This document shows, one piece after another, positions 9,538 through 19,299 of a DNA stretch of 64,000 nt (positions are counted from its first letter, which is position 1; the number at the start of each line of letters is the position of its first letter). The position numbers were made by a program, and so were the translations under genes. This DNA is from Pseudomonas mosselii. Lineage in GTDB: Bacteria; Pseudomonadota; Gammaproteobacteria; Pseudomonadales; Pseudomonadaceae. The notes beneath the pieces were generated by a model. It searched no databases and was not told the DNA's origin. It saw nothing but the letters and a program-made list of their open reading frames with translations. The DNA is taken from assembly GCF_019823065.1 (NCBI RefSeq), contig NZ_CP081966.1, positions 310,001-374,000 on the forward strand, read 5' to 3'.

Positions 9538-10626
9538 ATGACGGTAACGCGTCCGCTGATGGTCGTTTGCCTGGGGCTGCTGTTCATGCTGACGGGCTGT
9601 GGTAAAGAGGAGGCCGCGCCGGTGTTGCCCCGGGTCGCGGTGCAACAGGTGCAGCCCACCGACTTCGCCGCCCGGGTCACCTTGACCGGAGACGTGCAGG
9701 CGCGGGTGCAGACCGACCTGTCGTTCCGCGTGGGCGGCAAGATCATCGCCCGCGGCGTCGATGTCGGCGACCACGTCAAGGCCAACCAGGTGCTGGCGCG
9801 CCTGGATCCGAAGGACCTGCAGAACAACGTCGACTCGGCCAAGGCCGAGGTGTTCGCCGAGCAGGCGCGGGTTACCCAGGCCAGCGCCGCGTTCGTGCGT
9901 CAGCAGAAGCTCCTGCCCAAGGGCTACACCAGCCAGAGCGAGTACGACTCCGCCGAAGCCGCGCTGCGCAGCAGCCAGAGCGCGCTCAAGGCCGCCCAGG
10001 CGCAGTTGGCCAACGCCAACGAACAGTTGAACTACACGGCGCTGGTGTCCGAAGCCGACGGGGTGATCACCGCGCGCCAGGCCGAAGTCGGCCAGGTGGT
10101 GCAGGCGACCATGCCGATCTTCAGCCTGGCGGTCGATGGCGACCGTGACGCGGTGTTCAATGTCTACGAATCGTTGCTGGTGAAGTCCCCCAGCGACGAG
10201 GGCGTTGTCGTCAGCCTCTTGGACAACCCGGCGATCAAGGCCGAGGGCCGGGTCCGCGAGATCACCCCGACGGTGTCCGCAGAGAGCGGCACGGTGCAGG
10301 TCAAGGTCGCGCTGCGCAACGTGCCGGCGGGCATGCAACTGGGGTCGCCGGTCACGGCCACTGGCAACACCCAGGGGCGGCCCAGCATCGAGCTGCCGTG
10401 GTCGGCCCTGACCAAGGCGCTGAAGGAGCCGGCGGTGTGGGTGGTGGGCGAGGGCGACAAGGTCGAATTGCGCAAGGTCCAGGTCGCGCGCTACCTCACC
10501 GGCAAGGTGGTGATCGCCGACGGTATCAAGGGCGGCGAGACCGTGGTGGTAGGCGGTGGGCAGCTGCTGCATCCGGGCATGCAGGTCGAGAAGGTCAGCG
10601 CCAAGGACGGAGGGGCCGCGCCATGA
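9538..10626 (+). CDS. RND efflux periplasmic adaptor, first of two (TriA-like)
   Basis: A 362-aa membrane-fusion lipoprotein. The signal peptide ends in a lipobox, LLFMLTGC, so it should be anchored to the inner membrane by lipid. The half-lipoyl segments (VQARVQTDLSFRVGGKI, GDHVKANQVLARLDP) flank an alpha-hairpin rich in Ala, Gln and Glu. The ATG at 9538 follows AAGGAG; the long upstream extension in the same frame is ignored. It overlaps the next gene by ATGA. Two consecutive adaptors before one pump is the TriA-TriB-TriC arrangement of P. aeruginosa. Confidence 0.85.
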   Translation: MTVTRPLMVVCLGLLFMLTGCGKEEAAPVLPRVAVQQVQPTDFAARVTLTGDVQARVQTDLSFRVGGKIIARGVDVGDHVKANQVLARLDPKDLQNNVDSAKAEVFAEQARVTQASAAFVRQQKLLPKGYTSQSEYDSAEAALRSSQSALKAAQAQLANANEQLNYTALVSEADGVITARQAEVGQVVQATMPIFSLAVDGDRDAVFNVYESLLVKSPSDEGVVVSLLDNPAIKAEGRVREITPTVSAESGTVQVKVALRNVPAGMQLGSPVTATGNTQGRPSIELPWSALTKALKEPAVWVVGEGDKVELRKVQVARYLTGKVVIADGIKGGETVVVGGGQLLHPGMQVEKVSAKDGGAAP

Positions 10627-11690
10627 AACGTCAGTTGCTGATACTGTCGGCCAGCCTGATGCTGGGCGCCTGCGGTGGCGATGAGGCGCCGCCTGAGGCG
10701 ATCCGTCCGGTGCTCTCGACACTGGTCGAGCCGCAGGTACAGTCGCAGCTGGGCCGCTTTGCCGGCGCCATCCAGGCCCGCTATGAAAGCACTTTGGGTT
10801 TTCGGGTGTCCGGACGCATCGCCCGGCGCTGGCTGGATGTCGGCGCCCGGGTAAGCCCAGGCGACACCCTGGCGACCCTCGATCCGACCGACCAGCAAAA
10901 CCAGCTGCGCGCCGCCGAAGGCGACCTGGCCAAGGTCCAGGCGCAATGGATCAACGCCCAGGCCAATGCCCGCCGCCAGCAGCAGCTGTACGACCGTGGC
11001 GTCGGCGCCCAGGCCCAGCTGGATATCGCCCAGACCGACCTGAAAACCACCGGCGCCGCGCTGGAGCAGGCACGCTCGGCGGTCAGCCAGGCCCGCGACC
11101 AGCTCGGCTACAGCACCCTGCGCAGTGATCATGCGGCGGTGGTCACCGCCTGGCAGGCCGAGGCGGGGCAGACCGTCAGCGCCGGTCAGGCGGTCGTCAC
11201 CCTGGCCCGCCCGGACGTCAAGGAGGCGGTGATCGACCTGCCGATTCCGCTCGCCGAACAGCTGGACAAGGACCTCACCTTTACCGTCGCTTCGCAGCTC
11301 GACCCAGGCATCAACACCACCGCCACGCTGCGCGAGCTCGAGCCACAGGCTGACGCCACCACCCGTACCCGTCGCGCCCGATTGACCCTGACCAGCACGC
11401 CCGATGCCTTTCACCTGGGCACCGCGGTCAGCGTCACCCTGACCTCGGCGGTGAGCCCGCGCAGCGAGCTGCCGTTGACCGCGCTGCTCGAGCGGGACGG
11501 CAAGACCCAGGTGTGGGTGGTCGATCCGCAGCAGAAAACCGTGGCTACCCGCGATGTCGCGTTGATCGAACGTACCGCCGACAGCATCGTCCTTGCCTCC
11601 GGGGTGCAGCCCGGCGAGCGCGTGGTGACCGCTGGCGTGAACAGCCTCAAGCCCGGCCAGAAGGTCACCTTCGACGAGGACGCGCAATGA
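10623..11690 (+). CDS. RND efflux periplasmic adaptor, second of two (TriB-like)
   Basis: A 355-aa lipoprotein adaptor with lipobox LMLGAC. The hairpin (about residues 95-165) is rich in Ala and Gln, flanked by lipoyl halves GFRVSGRIARRWLDVGARV and AEAGQTVSAGQAVVTLARP. The start is coupled to the upstream adaptor by an ATGA overlap, and its stop overlaps the pump gene the same way. In the TriABC-OpmH system both adaptors are needed, probably forming a mixed ring; that role is inferred here. Confidence 0.85.
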   Translation: MKRQLLILSASLMLGACGGDEAPPEAIRPVLSTLVEPQVQSQLGRFAGAIQARYESTLGFRVSGRIARRWLDVGARVSPGDTLATLDPTDQQNQLRAAEGDLAKVQAQWINAQANARRQQQLYDRGVGAQAQLDIAQTDLKTTGAALEQARSAVSQARDQLGYSTLRSDHAAVVTAWQAEAGQTVSAGQAVVTLARPDVKEAVIDLPIPLAEQLDKDLTFTVASQLDPGINTTATLRELEPQADATTRTRRARLTLTSTPDAFHLGTAVSVTLTSAVSPRSELPLTALLERDGKTQVWVVDPQQKTVATRDVALIERTADSIVLASGVQPGERVVTAGVNSLKPGQKVTFDEDAQ

Positions 11691-14600
11691 AAGGAAGCTT
11701 CAACCTCTCGGAATGGGCGCTGAAGCACCAGTCCTTCGTCTGGTACCTGATGTTCGTTGGCCTGCTGATGGGGATCTTCTCCTACTTCAATCTCGGCCGT
11801 GAGGAAGATCCATCCTTCACCATCAAGACCATGGTCATCCAGACCCGCTGGCCCGGCGCCACCCAGGACGAGACCCTCTACCAGGTCACCGACCGCATCG
11901 AGAAGAAGCTCGAGGAACTGGACTCCCTCGACTACGTGAAAAGCTACACCCGTCCAGGGGAATCCACCGTCTACGTCTACCTGCGTGACACCACCAAGGC
12001 CAAGGACATTCCCCAGATCTGGTACCAGGTGCGCAAGAAGATCCAGGACATCCGCGGGCAGTTCCCCGCAGGCATCCAGGGCCCGGGCTTCAATGACGAG
12101 TTCGGCGACGTGTTCGGCTCGATCTACGCGTTTACCGCCGACGGCCTCACGCTGCGGCAACTGCGCGATTATGTGGAAGTGGCGCGGGCCGAAGTGCGCG
12201 AGGTGCCCAACATCGGCAAGGTCGAGCTGATCGGGACCCAGGACGAAGTGCTCTACCTGAACTTCTCCACCCGCAAGCTGGCCGCGCTTGGCATCGACCA
12301 GCGCCAGGCCATGCAGGCCCTGCAGCAGCAGAACGCGGTGACCCCGGCCGGGGTGATCGAGGCCGGGCCCGAGCGCATCTCGGTGCGCACCACCGGGCAG
12401 TTCGCCTCGGAGAAGGACCTGCAGACGGTGAACCTGCGTATCAACGATCGCTTCTTCCGCCTGGCCGACATCGCCGATATCGAGCGCGGCTATGTCGACC
12501 CGCCGTCGCCGATGTTCCGTTTCAATGGCCAGACGGCCATTGGCCTGGCGATCGGCATGAAGGCCGGCGCGAACATCGAGGTGTTCGGCGCCGCCCTGAA
12601 AGCGCGGATGGACAGCATCGTCCGCGACCTGCCGGTGGGGGTTGGCGTGCACAACGTGTCTGACCAGGCAGTGGTGGTCAAGCAGGCGGTCGGCGGCTTC
12701 ACCAGCGCGCTGTTCGAAGCCGTGGTGATCGTGCTGGCGGTGAGCTTCGTCAGCCTGGGCATTCGCGCGGGGCTGGTGGTGGCCTGCTCGATTCCGCTGG
12801 TGCTGGCGATGGTGTTCGTGTTCATGGAGTACAGCGACATCACCATGCAGCGGATCTCGCTCGGTGCGCTGATTATCGCTTTGGGGTTGTTGGTGGACGA
12901 CGCGATGATCACTGTCGAGGTGATGGTCACGCGCCTGGAGATGGGCGAGACCAAGGAGCAGGCGGCCACCTTCGCCTATACCTCCACGGCGTTCCCCATG
13001 CTCACCGGCACCCTGGTGACGGTGGCCGGCTTCGTGCCTATCGGCCTCAACGCCAGTTCCGCGGGCGAGTACACCTACACCCTGTTCGCGGTGATTGCCG
13101 TGGCCTTGCTGGTGTCCTGGGTGGTGGCGGTATTTTTTGCGCCGGTACTGGGCGTGCACATTCTCAGCAGCAGCAAGCTCAAGCCCCATGAGGCCGAGCC
13201 CGGGCGTGTCGGCCGGGCGTTCGAAGGCGGGCTGCTGTGGTGCATGCGCCACCGCTGGCTGACCATCATCGGCACGGTGCTGCTATTCGCCCTGTCGATC
13301 TTCAGCATGCGTTTCGTGCAGAACCAGTTCTTCCCGTCGTCGGACCGGCCGGAGATCCTGGTCGACCTGAACCTGCCGCAGAATGCCTCGATCGAGGAAA
13401 CGCGCAAAGTCGTCGACCGCCTGGAGGCGCGGATCAAGGACGACCCGGACCTGGTGCACTGGAGCACCTACATCGGCCAGGGCGCGATCCGTTTCTACCT
13501 GCCCCTCGACCAGCAGTTGCAGAACCCGTACTACGCCCAGCTGGTGATCGTCAGCAAGGGTTTCGAGGAGCGCGAGGGCATGATGCAGCGCCTGCAGAAG
13601 CTGCTGCGTGAGGAGTTCGTCGGCATCGGTACCAACGTTCAGTCGCTGGAGATGGGGCCCCCGGTGGGCCGGCCGATCCAGTACCGGGTCAGCGGCAAGG
13701 ATATCGACCAGGTGCGCAAGCACGCCATCGAACTGGCGACCCTGCTCGACAGCAACGAACACATCGGCGAGATGATCTACGACTGGAACGAGCCCGGTAA
13801 GGTGCTGCGCATCGAGATCGCTCAGGACAAGGCGCGCCAGCTGGGCCTGTCGTCCGAGGATGTGGCCAATGTGATGAACAGCATCGTCAGCGGCGTGCCG
13901 GTCACCCAGATCAACGACAACATCTACCTGGTCAATGTGGTGGCCCGCGCCGAAGACAGCGAACGCGGCTCGCCGGATACCTTGCAGAACCTGCAGATCG
14001 TCACGCCCAGCGGCGCCTCGATTCCTCTGTTGGCCTTCGCCACGGTGCGCTATGAGCAGGAGCAACCGCTGGTATGGCGTCGCGACCGCAAGCCGACCAT
14101 CACCATCAAGGCCTCGGTGGTCGGTGATATCCAGCCCACCGACCTGGTAGCCGAACTCAAGCCCAGTATCGAAGGCTTTGCCAGCCAGCTGCCGGTGGGT
14201 TATGAGGTGGCCACCGGCGGTACGGTGGAGGAGAGCAGCAAGGCCCAGGGACCGATCGCCGACGTTATCCCGCTGATGCTGTTCCTGATGGCGACCTTCC
14301 TGATGATCCAGCTGCACAGCGTGCAGAAGCTGTTCCTGGTGGTCAGCGTCGCGCCCCTGGGGCTGATCGGCGTGGTGCTGGCGCTGGTGCCCACGGGTAC
14401 GCCGATGGGCTTCGTGGCGATCCTCGGGATCCTCGCGCTGGCAGGGATCATCATTCGCAACTCGGTGATCCTGGTGACCCAGATCGACGAATTCGAAGAG
14501 CAGGGCTATACGCCGTGGGATGCGGTGGTGGAGGCGACCAACCACCGCCGCCGGCCGATCCTGCTGACGGCGGCGGCGGCGAGCCTGGGCATGATCCCGA

Positions 14601-14752
14601 TCGCCCGGGAAGTGTTCTGGGGGCCGATGGCCTACGCCATGATCGGCGGCATCATCAGTGCAACGCTGCTGACGCTGCTGTTCCTGCCGGCGCTGTATGT
14701 GGCCTGGTACAAGATTCGCGAGCCCGAGGACAAAACCCCGCGACCGCATTGA
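11687..14752 (+). CDS. RND efflux pump, inner-membrane transporter (TriC-like)
   Basis: A 1021-aa proton-driven exporter with the usual RND plan: a first membrane span after residue 15, a large periplasmic domain, spans 2-6, and the same arrangement repeated in the second half. The membrane segment LGALIIALGLLVDDAMITVEVM contains the paired aspartates of proton relay. ATGA overlap with the second adaptor. No outer-membrane channel gene accompanies the operon, as with TriABC, which borrows OpmH/TolC. Substrates cannot be read from sequence; triclosan export is known only for the P. aeruginosa homologue. Confidence 0.88.
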   Translation: MKGSFNLSEWALKHQSFVWYLMFVGLLMGIFSYFNLGREEDPSFTIKTMVIQTRWPGATQDETLYQVTDRIEKKLEELDSLDYVKSYTRPGESTVYVYLRDTTKAKDIPQIWYQVRKKIQDIRGQFPAGIQGPGFNDEFGDVFGSIYAFTADGLTLRQLRDYVEVARAEVREVPNIGKVELIGTQDEVLYLNFSTRKLAALGIDQRQAMQALQQQNAVTPAGVIEAGPERISVRTTGQFASEKDLQTVNLRINDRFFRLADIADIERGYVDPPSPMFRFNGQTAIGLAIGMKAGANIEVFGAALKARMDSIVRDLPVGVGVHNVSDQAVVVKQAVGGFTSALFEAVVIVLAVSFVSLGIRAGLVVACSIPLVLAMVFVFMEYSDITMQRISLGALIIALGLLVDDAMITVEVMVTRLEMGETKEQAATFAYTSTAFPMLTGTLVTVAGFVPIGLNASSAGEYTYTLFAVIAVALLVSWVVAVFFAPVLGVHILSSSKLKPHEAEPGRVGRAFEGGLLWCMRHRWLTIIGTVLLFALSIFSMRFVQNQFFPSSDRPEILVDLNLPQNASIEETRKVVDRLEARIKDDPDLVHWSTYIGQGAIRFYLPLDQQLQNPYYAQLVIVSKGFEEREGMMQRLQKLLREEFVGIGTNVQSLEMGPPVGRPIQYRVSGKDIDQVRKHAIELATLLDSNEHIGEMIYDWNEPGKVLRIEIAQDKARQLGLSSEDVANVMNSIVSGVPVTQINDNIYLVNVVARAEDSERGSPDTLQNLQIVTPSGASIPLLAFATVRYEQEQPLVWRRDRKPTITIKASVVGDIQPTDLVAELKPSIEGFASQLPVGYEVATGGTVEESSKAQGPIADVIPLMLFLMATFLMIQLHSVQKLFLVVSVAPLGLIGVVLALVPTGTPMGFVAILGILALAGIIIRNSVILVTQIDEFEEQGYTPWDAVVEATNHRRRPILLTAAAASLGMIPIAREVFWGPMAYAMIGGIISATLLTLLFLPALYVAWYKIREPEDKTPRPH

Positions 14753-14754
14753 CC

Positions 14755-14871
14755 CCTGTAGGAGCGGCCTTGTGTCGCGATGGGCCGCATGACGGCCCCA
14801 GGATCTGGGCATCTTGCAGAATTGTCGGGGCTGCTGCGCAGCCCATCGCGACACAAGGCCGCTCCTACAGG
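14755..14871. repeat. REP pair in inverted orientation after the RND operon
   Basis: Two copies of a ~40-base REP element (core TAGGAGCGGCCTTGTGTCGC) face each other, separated by about 30 bases. The pair can fold into a very long hairpin and probably protects or ends the RND message. Confidence 0.8.
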
Positions 14872-14875
14872 TCAT

Positions 14876-15000
14876 CCTTTTAAAGTTGGTTATATAAACA
14901 TTCTTAAACAGTATTTTTAAGAATATCCGCGCCTCACTAGTATTGCCCTCAAGCCAGGCGCAATCCCCTTCAAAACCTCTGCCCGGCACCCTTACTCACA
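14876..15000 (+). promoter_or_regulatory. AT-rich control region of oscA with 9-bp inverted repeat
   Basis: The region ahead of oscA is far more AT-rich than its surroundings. It holds ATTCTTAAA (14900-14908) and its exact reverse complement TTTAAGAAT (14916-14924) with a 7-base spacer. This is a plausible site for CysB or another sulfur regulator; the OscA-Sbp-Cys operon is known to respond to sulfur starvation in pseudomonads. Binding is inferred. Confidence 0.5.
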
Positions 15001-15011
15001 GGAGAACGAGC

Positions 15012-15194
15012 ATGAGTGCATCCCTGCGCAGCATCGACGGTCAGGACGAAGCCACCATTCTGCGTGAAATCCAGAGCGCGCTGCGCGACCTGCGCTTCGG
15101 CGCGGTGGAGATCACCGTGCACAACGCCCAGGTGGTGCAGATCGAACGCAAGGAGAAGTTCCGCCTGCAGCAGCCCGGCAACAAGTCCGGCTGA
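15012..15194 (+). CDS. oscA: Sulfur-starvation response protein OscA (DUF2292)
   Basis: A 60-aa protein with the DUF2292/YezD pattern: ILREIQSALRDLRFGAVEITVHN, then QVVQIERKEKFRL. This family sits just upstream of sulfate-binding protein genes in many pseudomonads; in P. corrugata oscA is needed for growth under sulfur limitation and for chromate resistance. The ATG at 15012 follows AGGAGAACGAGC; an in-frame ATG at 14943 would add an unrelated extension. sbp starts 48 bases on, in the same direction, so the two are probably cotranscribed. Its molecular activity is unknown. Confidence 0.85.
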   Translation: MSASLRSIDGQDEATILREIQSALRDLRFGAVEITVHNAQVVQIERKEKFRLQQPGNKSG

Positions 15195-15242
15195 CACCGC
15201 ATCACTTCAAAAACTAGAAAAATGCCAATCGGGAGCTTCACC

Positions 15243-16250
15243 ATGTCCATCCGCCGTTATGCGCTTGCCGCCCTGGCCAGTGTCGTTTTTGCCGGTTCCG
15301 CGATCGCCAAGGACTACGAACTGCTGAACGTGTCCTATGACCCGACCCGCGAGCTGTACCAGCAGTACAACGCCGAGTTCATCAAGCACTGGCAAGCCGC
15401 CCACCCGGGCGACAAGGTGAAGATCCAGCAGTCCCACGGTGGTTCGGGCAAGCAAGGGCGTGCGGTGATCGACGGCTTGCGCGCCGACGTGGTAACCCTG
15501 GCCCTGGCCGGTGACATCGACGAGATCGCCAAGCTCGGCAAGACCCTGCCGGAGGACTGGCAGAAGCGCCTGCCGGACGCCAGCACGCCGTACACCTCGA
15601 CCATCGTGTTCCTGGTGCGCAAGGGCAATCCGAAAGGCATCAAGGACTGGGGCGACCTGATCAAGAAGGATGTCTCGGTCATCACCCCCAACCCGAAAAC
15701 CTCCGGCGGCGCCCGCTGGAATTTCCTCGCCGCCTGGGCCTACGGCCTGAAGACCGGCGGCAGCGAAAACAAGGCCAAGGCTTACGTGCAGGAGCTGTTC
15801 AAGCACGTGCCGGTGCTCGATACCGGCGCCCGTGGCTCGACCATCACCTTCGTCAACAACGGCCAGGGCGATGTGCTGCTGGCCTGGGAAAACGAGGCCT
15901 TCCTGGCGTTGAAGGAAGACGGCGGCGCCGACAAGTTCGAGATCGTCGTGCCTTCGCTGTCGATCCTGGCCGAGCCACCGGTGGCGGTGGTCGACAAGAA
16001 CGCCGAGAAGAAGGGCAACGAGAAGATCGCCGAGGAGTACCTCAAGCACCTGTACAGCCCGGCTGGCCAGAAGATCGCCGCAGAGAACTTCTACCGTCCG
16101 CGTGACGCCAAGGTCGCCGCCGAATTCGGCCAGCAGTTCCCGAAACTGGACCTGGTGACCATCGACAAGGACTTCGGTGGCTGGAAGACTGCGCAGCCGA
16201 AGTTCTTCAATGATGGTGGGGTGTTCGACCAGATCTATCAGGCACAGTAA
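15243..16250 (+). CDS. sbp: Periplasmic sulfate-binding protein Sbp
   Basis: A 335-aa binding protein with a signal peptide ([22 protein letters not shown], then [16 protein letters not shown]). The sulfate-family motifs are present: [20 protein letters not shown] and [16 protein letters not shown], which form the anion pocket. ATG 15243 follows GGGAG; the ATG at 15222 is upstream of the signal peptide. It delivers sulfate or thiosulfate to CysTWA downstream. Confidence 0.93.
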   Translation: MSIRRYALAALASVVFAGSAIAKDYELLNVSYDPTRELYQQYNAEFIKHWQAAHPGDKVKIQQSHGGSGKQGRAVIDGLRADVVTLALAGDIDEIAKLGKTLPEDWQKRLPDASTPYTSTIVFLVRKGNPKGIKDWGDLIKKDVSVITPNPKTSGGARWNFLAAWAYGLKTGGSENKAKAYVQELFKHVPVLDTGARGSTITFVNNGQGDVLLAWENEAFLALKEDGGADKFEIVVPSLSILAEPPVAVVDKNAEKKGNEKIAEEYLKHLYSPAGQKIAAENFYRPRDAKVAAEFGQQFPKLDLVTIDKDFGGWKTAQPKFFNDGGVFDQIYQAQ

Positions 16251-16265
16251 GCGGTATGGAGAAGC

Positions 16266-16376
16266 GGGGCCGCTGTGCGGCCCTTTCGCGACACAAGGCC
16301 GCTCCTACAAGAATCCGCGATCCCCTGTAGGAGCGGCCTTGTGTCGCGAAAGGGCTGCGCAGCAGCCCCAGGATTC
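16266..16376. repeat. REP pair between sbp and cysT
   Basis: Two inverted REP copies (GCGACACAAGGCCGCTCCTAC and its complement) separated by about 18 bases. This can form a long hairpin that may hold back part of transcription or protect the sbp message, giving more binding protein than permease. Confidence 0.8.
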
Positions 16377-16390
16377 AGAAGCCTGCACCG

Positions 16391-16410
16391 GCCCGGGAGC
16401 GCTCCCGGGC
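16391..16410 (+). other. Perfect 20-bp palindrome 25 bp before cysT
   Basis: GCCCGGGAGC is followed immediately by its reverse complement GCTCCCGGGC. It may be a hairpin at the RNA level or a protein-binding palindrome; no T-run follows. It lies between the REP pair and the cysT ribosome binding region. Confidence 0.55.
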
Positions 16411-16435
16411 TTCGTGCGTTCAACCAGGGACCTTT

Positions 16436-17254
16436 ATGTCACGTCGCATTTCCCCCGTCATACCCGGCTTCGGGCTGACGCTGGGCTACACCTTGGTGTA
16501 CCTCAGTCTGATCGTGCTGATACCGCTGGCCGCCATGTTCGTGCATGCCGCGCAGCTCACTTGGGAGCAGTTCTGGAACATCATCAGCGCACCACGGGTG
16601 CTGGCCGCGCTGAAGCTGAGTTTCGGCACCGCCCTGTTCGCCGCCATCATCAACGGCGTGATCGGCACCCTGCTGGCCTGGGTGCTGGTGCGCTACACCT
16701 TCCCCGGACGCAAGGTCATCGACGCGATGATCGACCTGCCGTTCGCCCTGCCCACCGCCGTTGCCGGTATCGCCCTGACCGCCCTGTACGCCCCGGCGGG
16801 CTGGGTCGGCCAGTTCGCCACCGACCTCGGTTTCAAGATCGCCTACACGCCGCTTGGCATCACCCTGGCGCTGACCTTCGTCACCCTGCCGTTCGTGGTG
16901 CGCACGGTGCAGCCGGTGCTGGCCGACATTCCGCGTGAAGTGGAAGAAGCCGCCGCCTGCCTGGGCGCGAAACCGCTGCAGGTGTTCCGCCACGTGCTGG
17001 CGCCCGCCTTGCTGCCGGCCTGGCTGACCGGCTTCGCCCTGGCCTTCGCCCGGGGCGTGGGTGAGTACGGCTCGGTGATCTTCATCGCCGGCAACATGCC
17101 GATGAAGACCGAGATCCTGCCGCTGCTGATCATGGTCAAGCTCGACCAGTACGACTACACCGGCGCCACCGCCATCGGCGTGCTGATGCTGGTGGTTTCC
17201 TTCATCCTGCTGCTGCTGATCAACCTGCTGCAGCGGCGCATCGAAACCCCTTGA
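16436..17254 (+). CDS. cysT: Sulfate ABC transporter permease CysT
   Basis: A 272-aa inner-membrane permease with six spans. The ATPase docking loop is EVEEAAACLGAKPLQVFRHVLAPAL and the region ARGVGEYGSVIFIAGNMPMKTEI is typical of CysT. It pairs with CysW 12 bases downstream. Sulfate specificity comes from neighbouring sbp and cysA. Confidence 0.93.
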   Translation: MSRRISPVIPGFGLTLGYTLVYLSLIVLIPLAAMFVHAAQLTWEQFWNIISAPRVLAALKLSFGTALFAAIINGVIGTLLAWVLVRYTFPGRKVIDAMIDLPFALPTAVAGIALTALYAPAGWVGQFATDLGFKIAYTPLGITLALTFVTLPFVVRTVQPVLADIPREVEEAAACLGAKPLQVFRHVLAPALLPAWLTGFALAFARGVGEYGSVIFIAGNMPMKTEILPLLIMVKLDQYDYTGATAIGVLMLVVSFILLLLINLLQRRIETP

Positions 17255-17266
17255 AGGAGGCCGGCA

Positions 17267-18130
17267 ATGTCTAGTCAAACCCTCGGCGCAACCGCCGCCG
17301 CCCGGCGTGGCAGCGCCACTTCGCGCCGCGTGCTGATCACCCTGGCCTGGATCGTCTTCGCGCTGTTCCTGGCGCTGCCGCTGGTGATCGTGGTGTCGCA
17401 GGCGCTGAAGAACGGCTTCGGCACGTTCTTCGACGCGATCTTCGAGCCCGACGCGCTGTCCGCGCTCAAGCTGACCCTGCTGGCGGTGGCCATCTCGGTG
17501 CCGTTGAACCTGGTGTTCGGTGTGTCTGCTGCCTGGTGCGTGAGCAAGTACACGTTCCGCGGCAAGAGCGTGCTGGTCACCCTGATCGACCTGCCGTTCT
17601 CGGTATCGCCGGTGATCGCCGGCCTGGTCTATGTGCTGATGTTCGGTGCGCAGGGCCTGTTCGGGCCGTGGCTGCAGGACCACGATATCCAGATCGTCTT
17701 CGCCCTGCCGGGCATCGTCCTGGCGACCATCTTCGTCACCGTGCCGTTCGTCGCCCGTGAACTGATTCCGCTGATGCAGGAGCAGGGCACCCAGGAAGAG
17801 GAGGCCGCGCGCCTGCTGGGCGCCAACGGCTGGCAGATGTTCTGGCACGTCACGCTGCCGAACATCAAATGGGGCCTGATCTACGGCGTGGTGCTGTGCA
17901 CCGCCCGGGCCATGGGCGAGTTCGGCGCGGTGTCCGTCGTGTCGGGCCATATCCGTGGCGTCACCAACACCTTGCCGCTGCACGTGGAGATCCTCTACAA
18001 CGAGTACAACCATGTCGCGGCCTTCAGCGTGGCCAGCCTGCTGCTGATCCTGGCGCTCTTCATCCTGCTGCTCAAGCAGTGGAGCGAGAACCGTATTAAC
18101 CGCCTGCGCCACAGCGCCGCGGAGGAATGA
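17267..18130 (+). CDS. cysW: Sulfate ABC transporter permease CysW
   Basis: A 287-aa permease with six spans, docking loop [24 protein letters not shown], and the CysW-type segment [25 protein letters not shown] lies just before the ATG. It forms the sulfate channel with CysT and CysA. Confidence 0.93.
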   Translation: MSSQTLGATAAARRGSATSRRVLITLAWIVFALFLALPLVIVVSQALKNGFGTFFDAIFEPDALSALKLTLLAVAISVPLNLVFGVSAAWCVSKYTFRGKSVLVTLIDLPFSVSPVIAGLVYVLMFGAQGLFGPWLQDHDIQIVFALPGIVLATIFVTVPFVARELIPLMQEQGTQEEEAARLLGANGWQMFWHVTLPNIKWGLIYGVVLCTARAMGEFGAVSVVSGHIRGVTNTLPLHVEILYNEYNHVAAFSVASLLLILALFILLLKQWSENRINRLRHSAAEE

Positions 18131-18133
18131 TTC

Positions 18134-19123
18134 ATGTCGATCGAAGTTCGTAACGTCAGCAAGCGCTTCAACAGCTTCCAGGCCCTGGACAACATCAACC
18201 TGGATATCCACAGCGGCGAGCTGGTGGCCCTGCTCGGCCCGTCCGGCTGCGGCAAGACCACCCTGCTGCGCATCATCGCCGGCCTCGAGACCCCGGATGA
18301 CGGCAGCATCGTGTTCCATGGCGAGGACGTGTCCGGCCATGACGTGCGTGATCGCAACGTCGGTTTCGTGTTCCAGCACTACGCACTGTTCCGCCACATG
18401 AGCGTGTTCGACAACGTCGCCTTCGGCCTGCGCATGAAGCCCAAGGGCGAGCGCCCGAGCGAGAGCAAGATTGCCGAGAAGGTCCATGAGTTGCTGAACA
18501 TGGTCCAGCTCGACTGGTTGTCCGATCGCTACCCCGAGCAGCTGTCCGGTGGCCAGCGCCAGCGTATCGCCCTGGCCCGTGCCCTGGCGGTGGAGCCCAA
18601 GGTATTGCTGCTCGACGAGCCGTTCGGGGCGCTGGATGCCAAGGTGCGCAAGGAGCTGCGCCGCTGGCTGGCGCGCCTGCACGAGGACATCAACCTGACC
18701 TCGGTGTTCGTCACCCACGACCAGGAAGAGGCCATGGAAGTCGCTGACCGTATCGTGGTGATGAACAAGGGCGTGATCGAGCAGATCGGCTCCCCGGGTG
18801 AGGTGTACGAGAAGCCGGCCAACGACTTCGTCTACCACTTCCTTGGCGACTCCAACCGTCTGGCATTGAGCGAGGGCCATCATGTGCTGTTCCGGCCGCA
18901 CGAAGTGTCGCTGTCTCGGCATGAGACCGAGGGGCACCATGCCGCCGAGGTGCGCGATATCCGGCCGCTGGGGGCAACCACGCGAGTGACGCTGAAGGTG
19001 GAAGGGCAGAGCGAGCTGATCGAAGCCGAGGTGGTCAAGGATCACGACAGCCTGGCCGGGCTGGCGCGGGGGGAAACGTTGTTCTTCCGGCCGAAGGTGT
19101 GGCAGAAGGTGACGGATATCTGA
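18134..19123 (+). CDS. cysA: Sulfate ABC transporter ATPase CysA
   Basis: A 329-aa ABC ATPase: Walker [13 protein letters not shown], signature [16 protein letters not shown], Walker [13 protein letters not shown], switch histidine in [11 protein letters not shown]. The C-terminal domain (about residues 240-329, LFRPHEVSL and later) is the TOBE-like regulatory fold of CysA. It ends the oscA-sbp-cysTWA block and is followed by a clear terminator. Confidence 0.94.
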   Translation: MSIEVRNVSKRFNSFQALDNINLDIHSGELVALLGPSGCGKTTLLRIIAGLETPDDGSIVFHGEDVSGHDVRDRNVGFVFQHYALFRHMSVFDNVAFGLRMKPKGERPSESKIAEKVHELLNMVQLDWLSDRYPEQLSGGQRQRIALARALAVEPKVLLLDEPFGALDAKVRKELRRWLARLHEDINLTSVFVTHDQEEAMEVADRIVVMNKGVIEQIGSPGEVYEKPANDFVYHFLGDSNRLALSEGHHVLFRPHEVSLSRHETEGHHAAEVRDIRPLGATTRVTLKVEGQSELIEAEVVKDHDSLAGLARGETLFFRPKVWQKVTDI

Positions 19124-19140
19124 GCTGGCGCTTGCGATGA

Positions 19141-19168
19141 AAAACCCGGGCATGGTCCCGGGTTTTTT
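19141..19168 (+). terminator. Rho-independent terminator after cysA
   Basis: AAACCCGGG and CCCGGGTTT arms with a 6-base loop, followed directly by a run of six T. It ends the sulfate transport operon. Confidence 0.9.
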
Positions 19169-19299
19169 ATTGCCTGAGCGTGATCGAGGGCGAAGCCCTC
19201 GCAGCGAACCGATGCCTTGAACGAATATTTTGAATGCCGATAAAGCATCGTTCGCGAGCTGTTTTGCTGCAGGCCAAGAACGACGCGGGCTGTGGGCAA

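Noticed and set aside
16439..19153. 904-aa frame opposite cysT-cysW-cysA
   Set aside because: Product is His/Gln/Asp/Arg-rich with no domain, and lies wholly antisense to three clear genes; an effect of GC-rich codon use.
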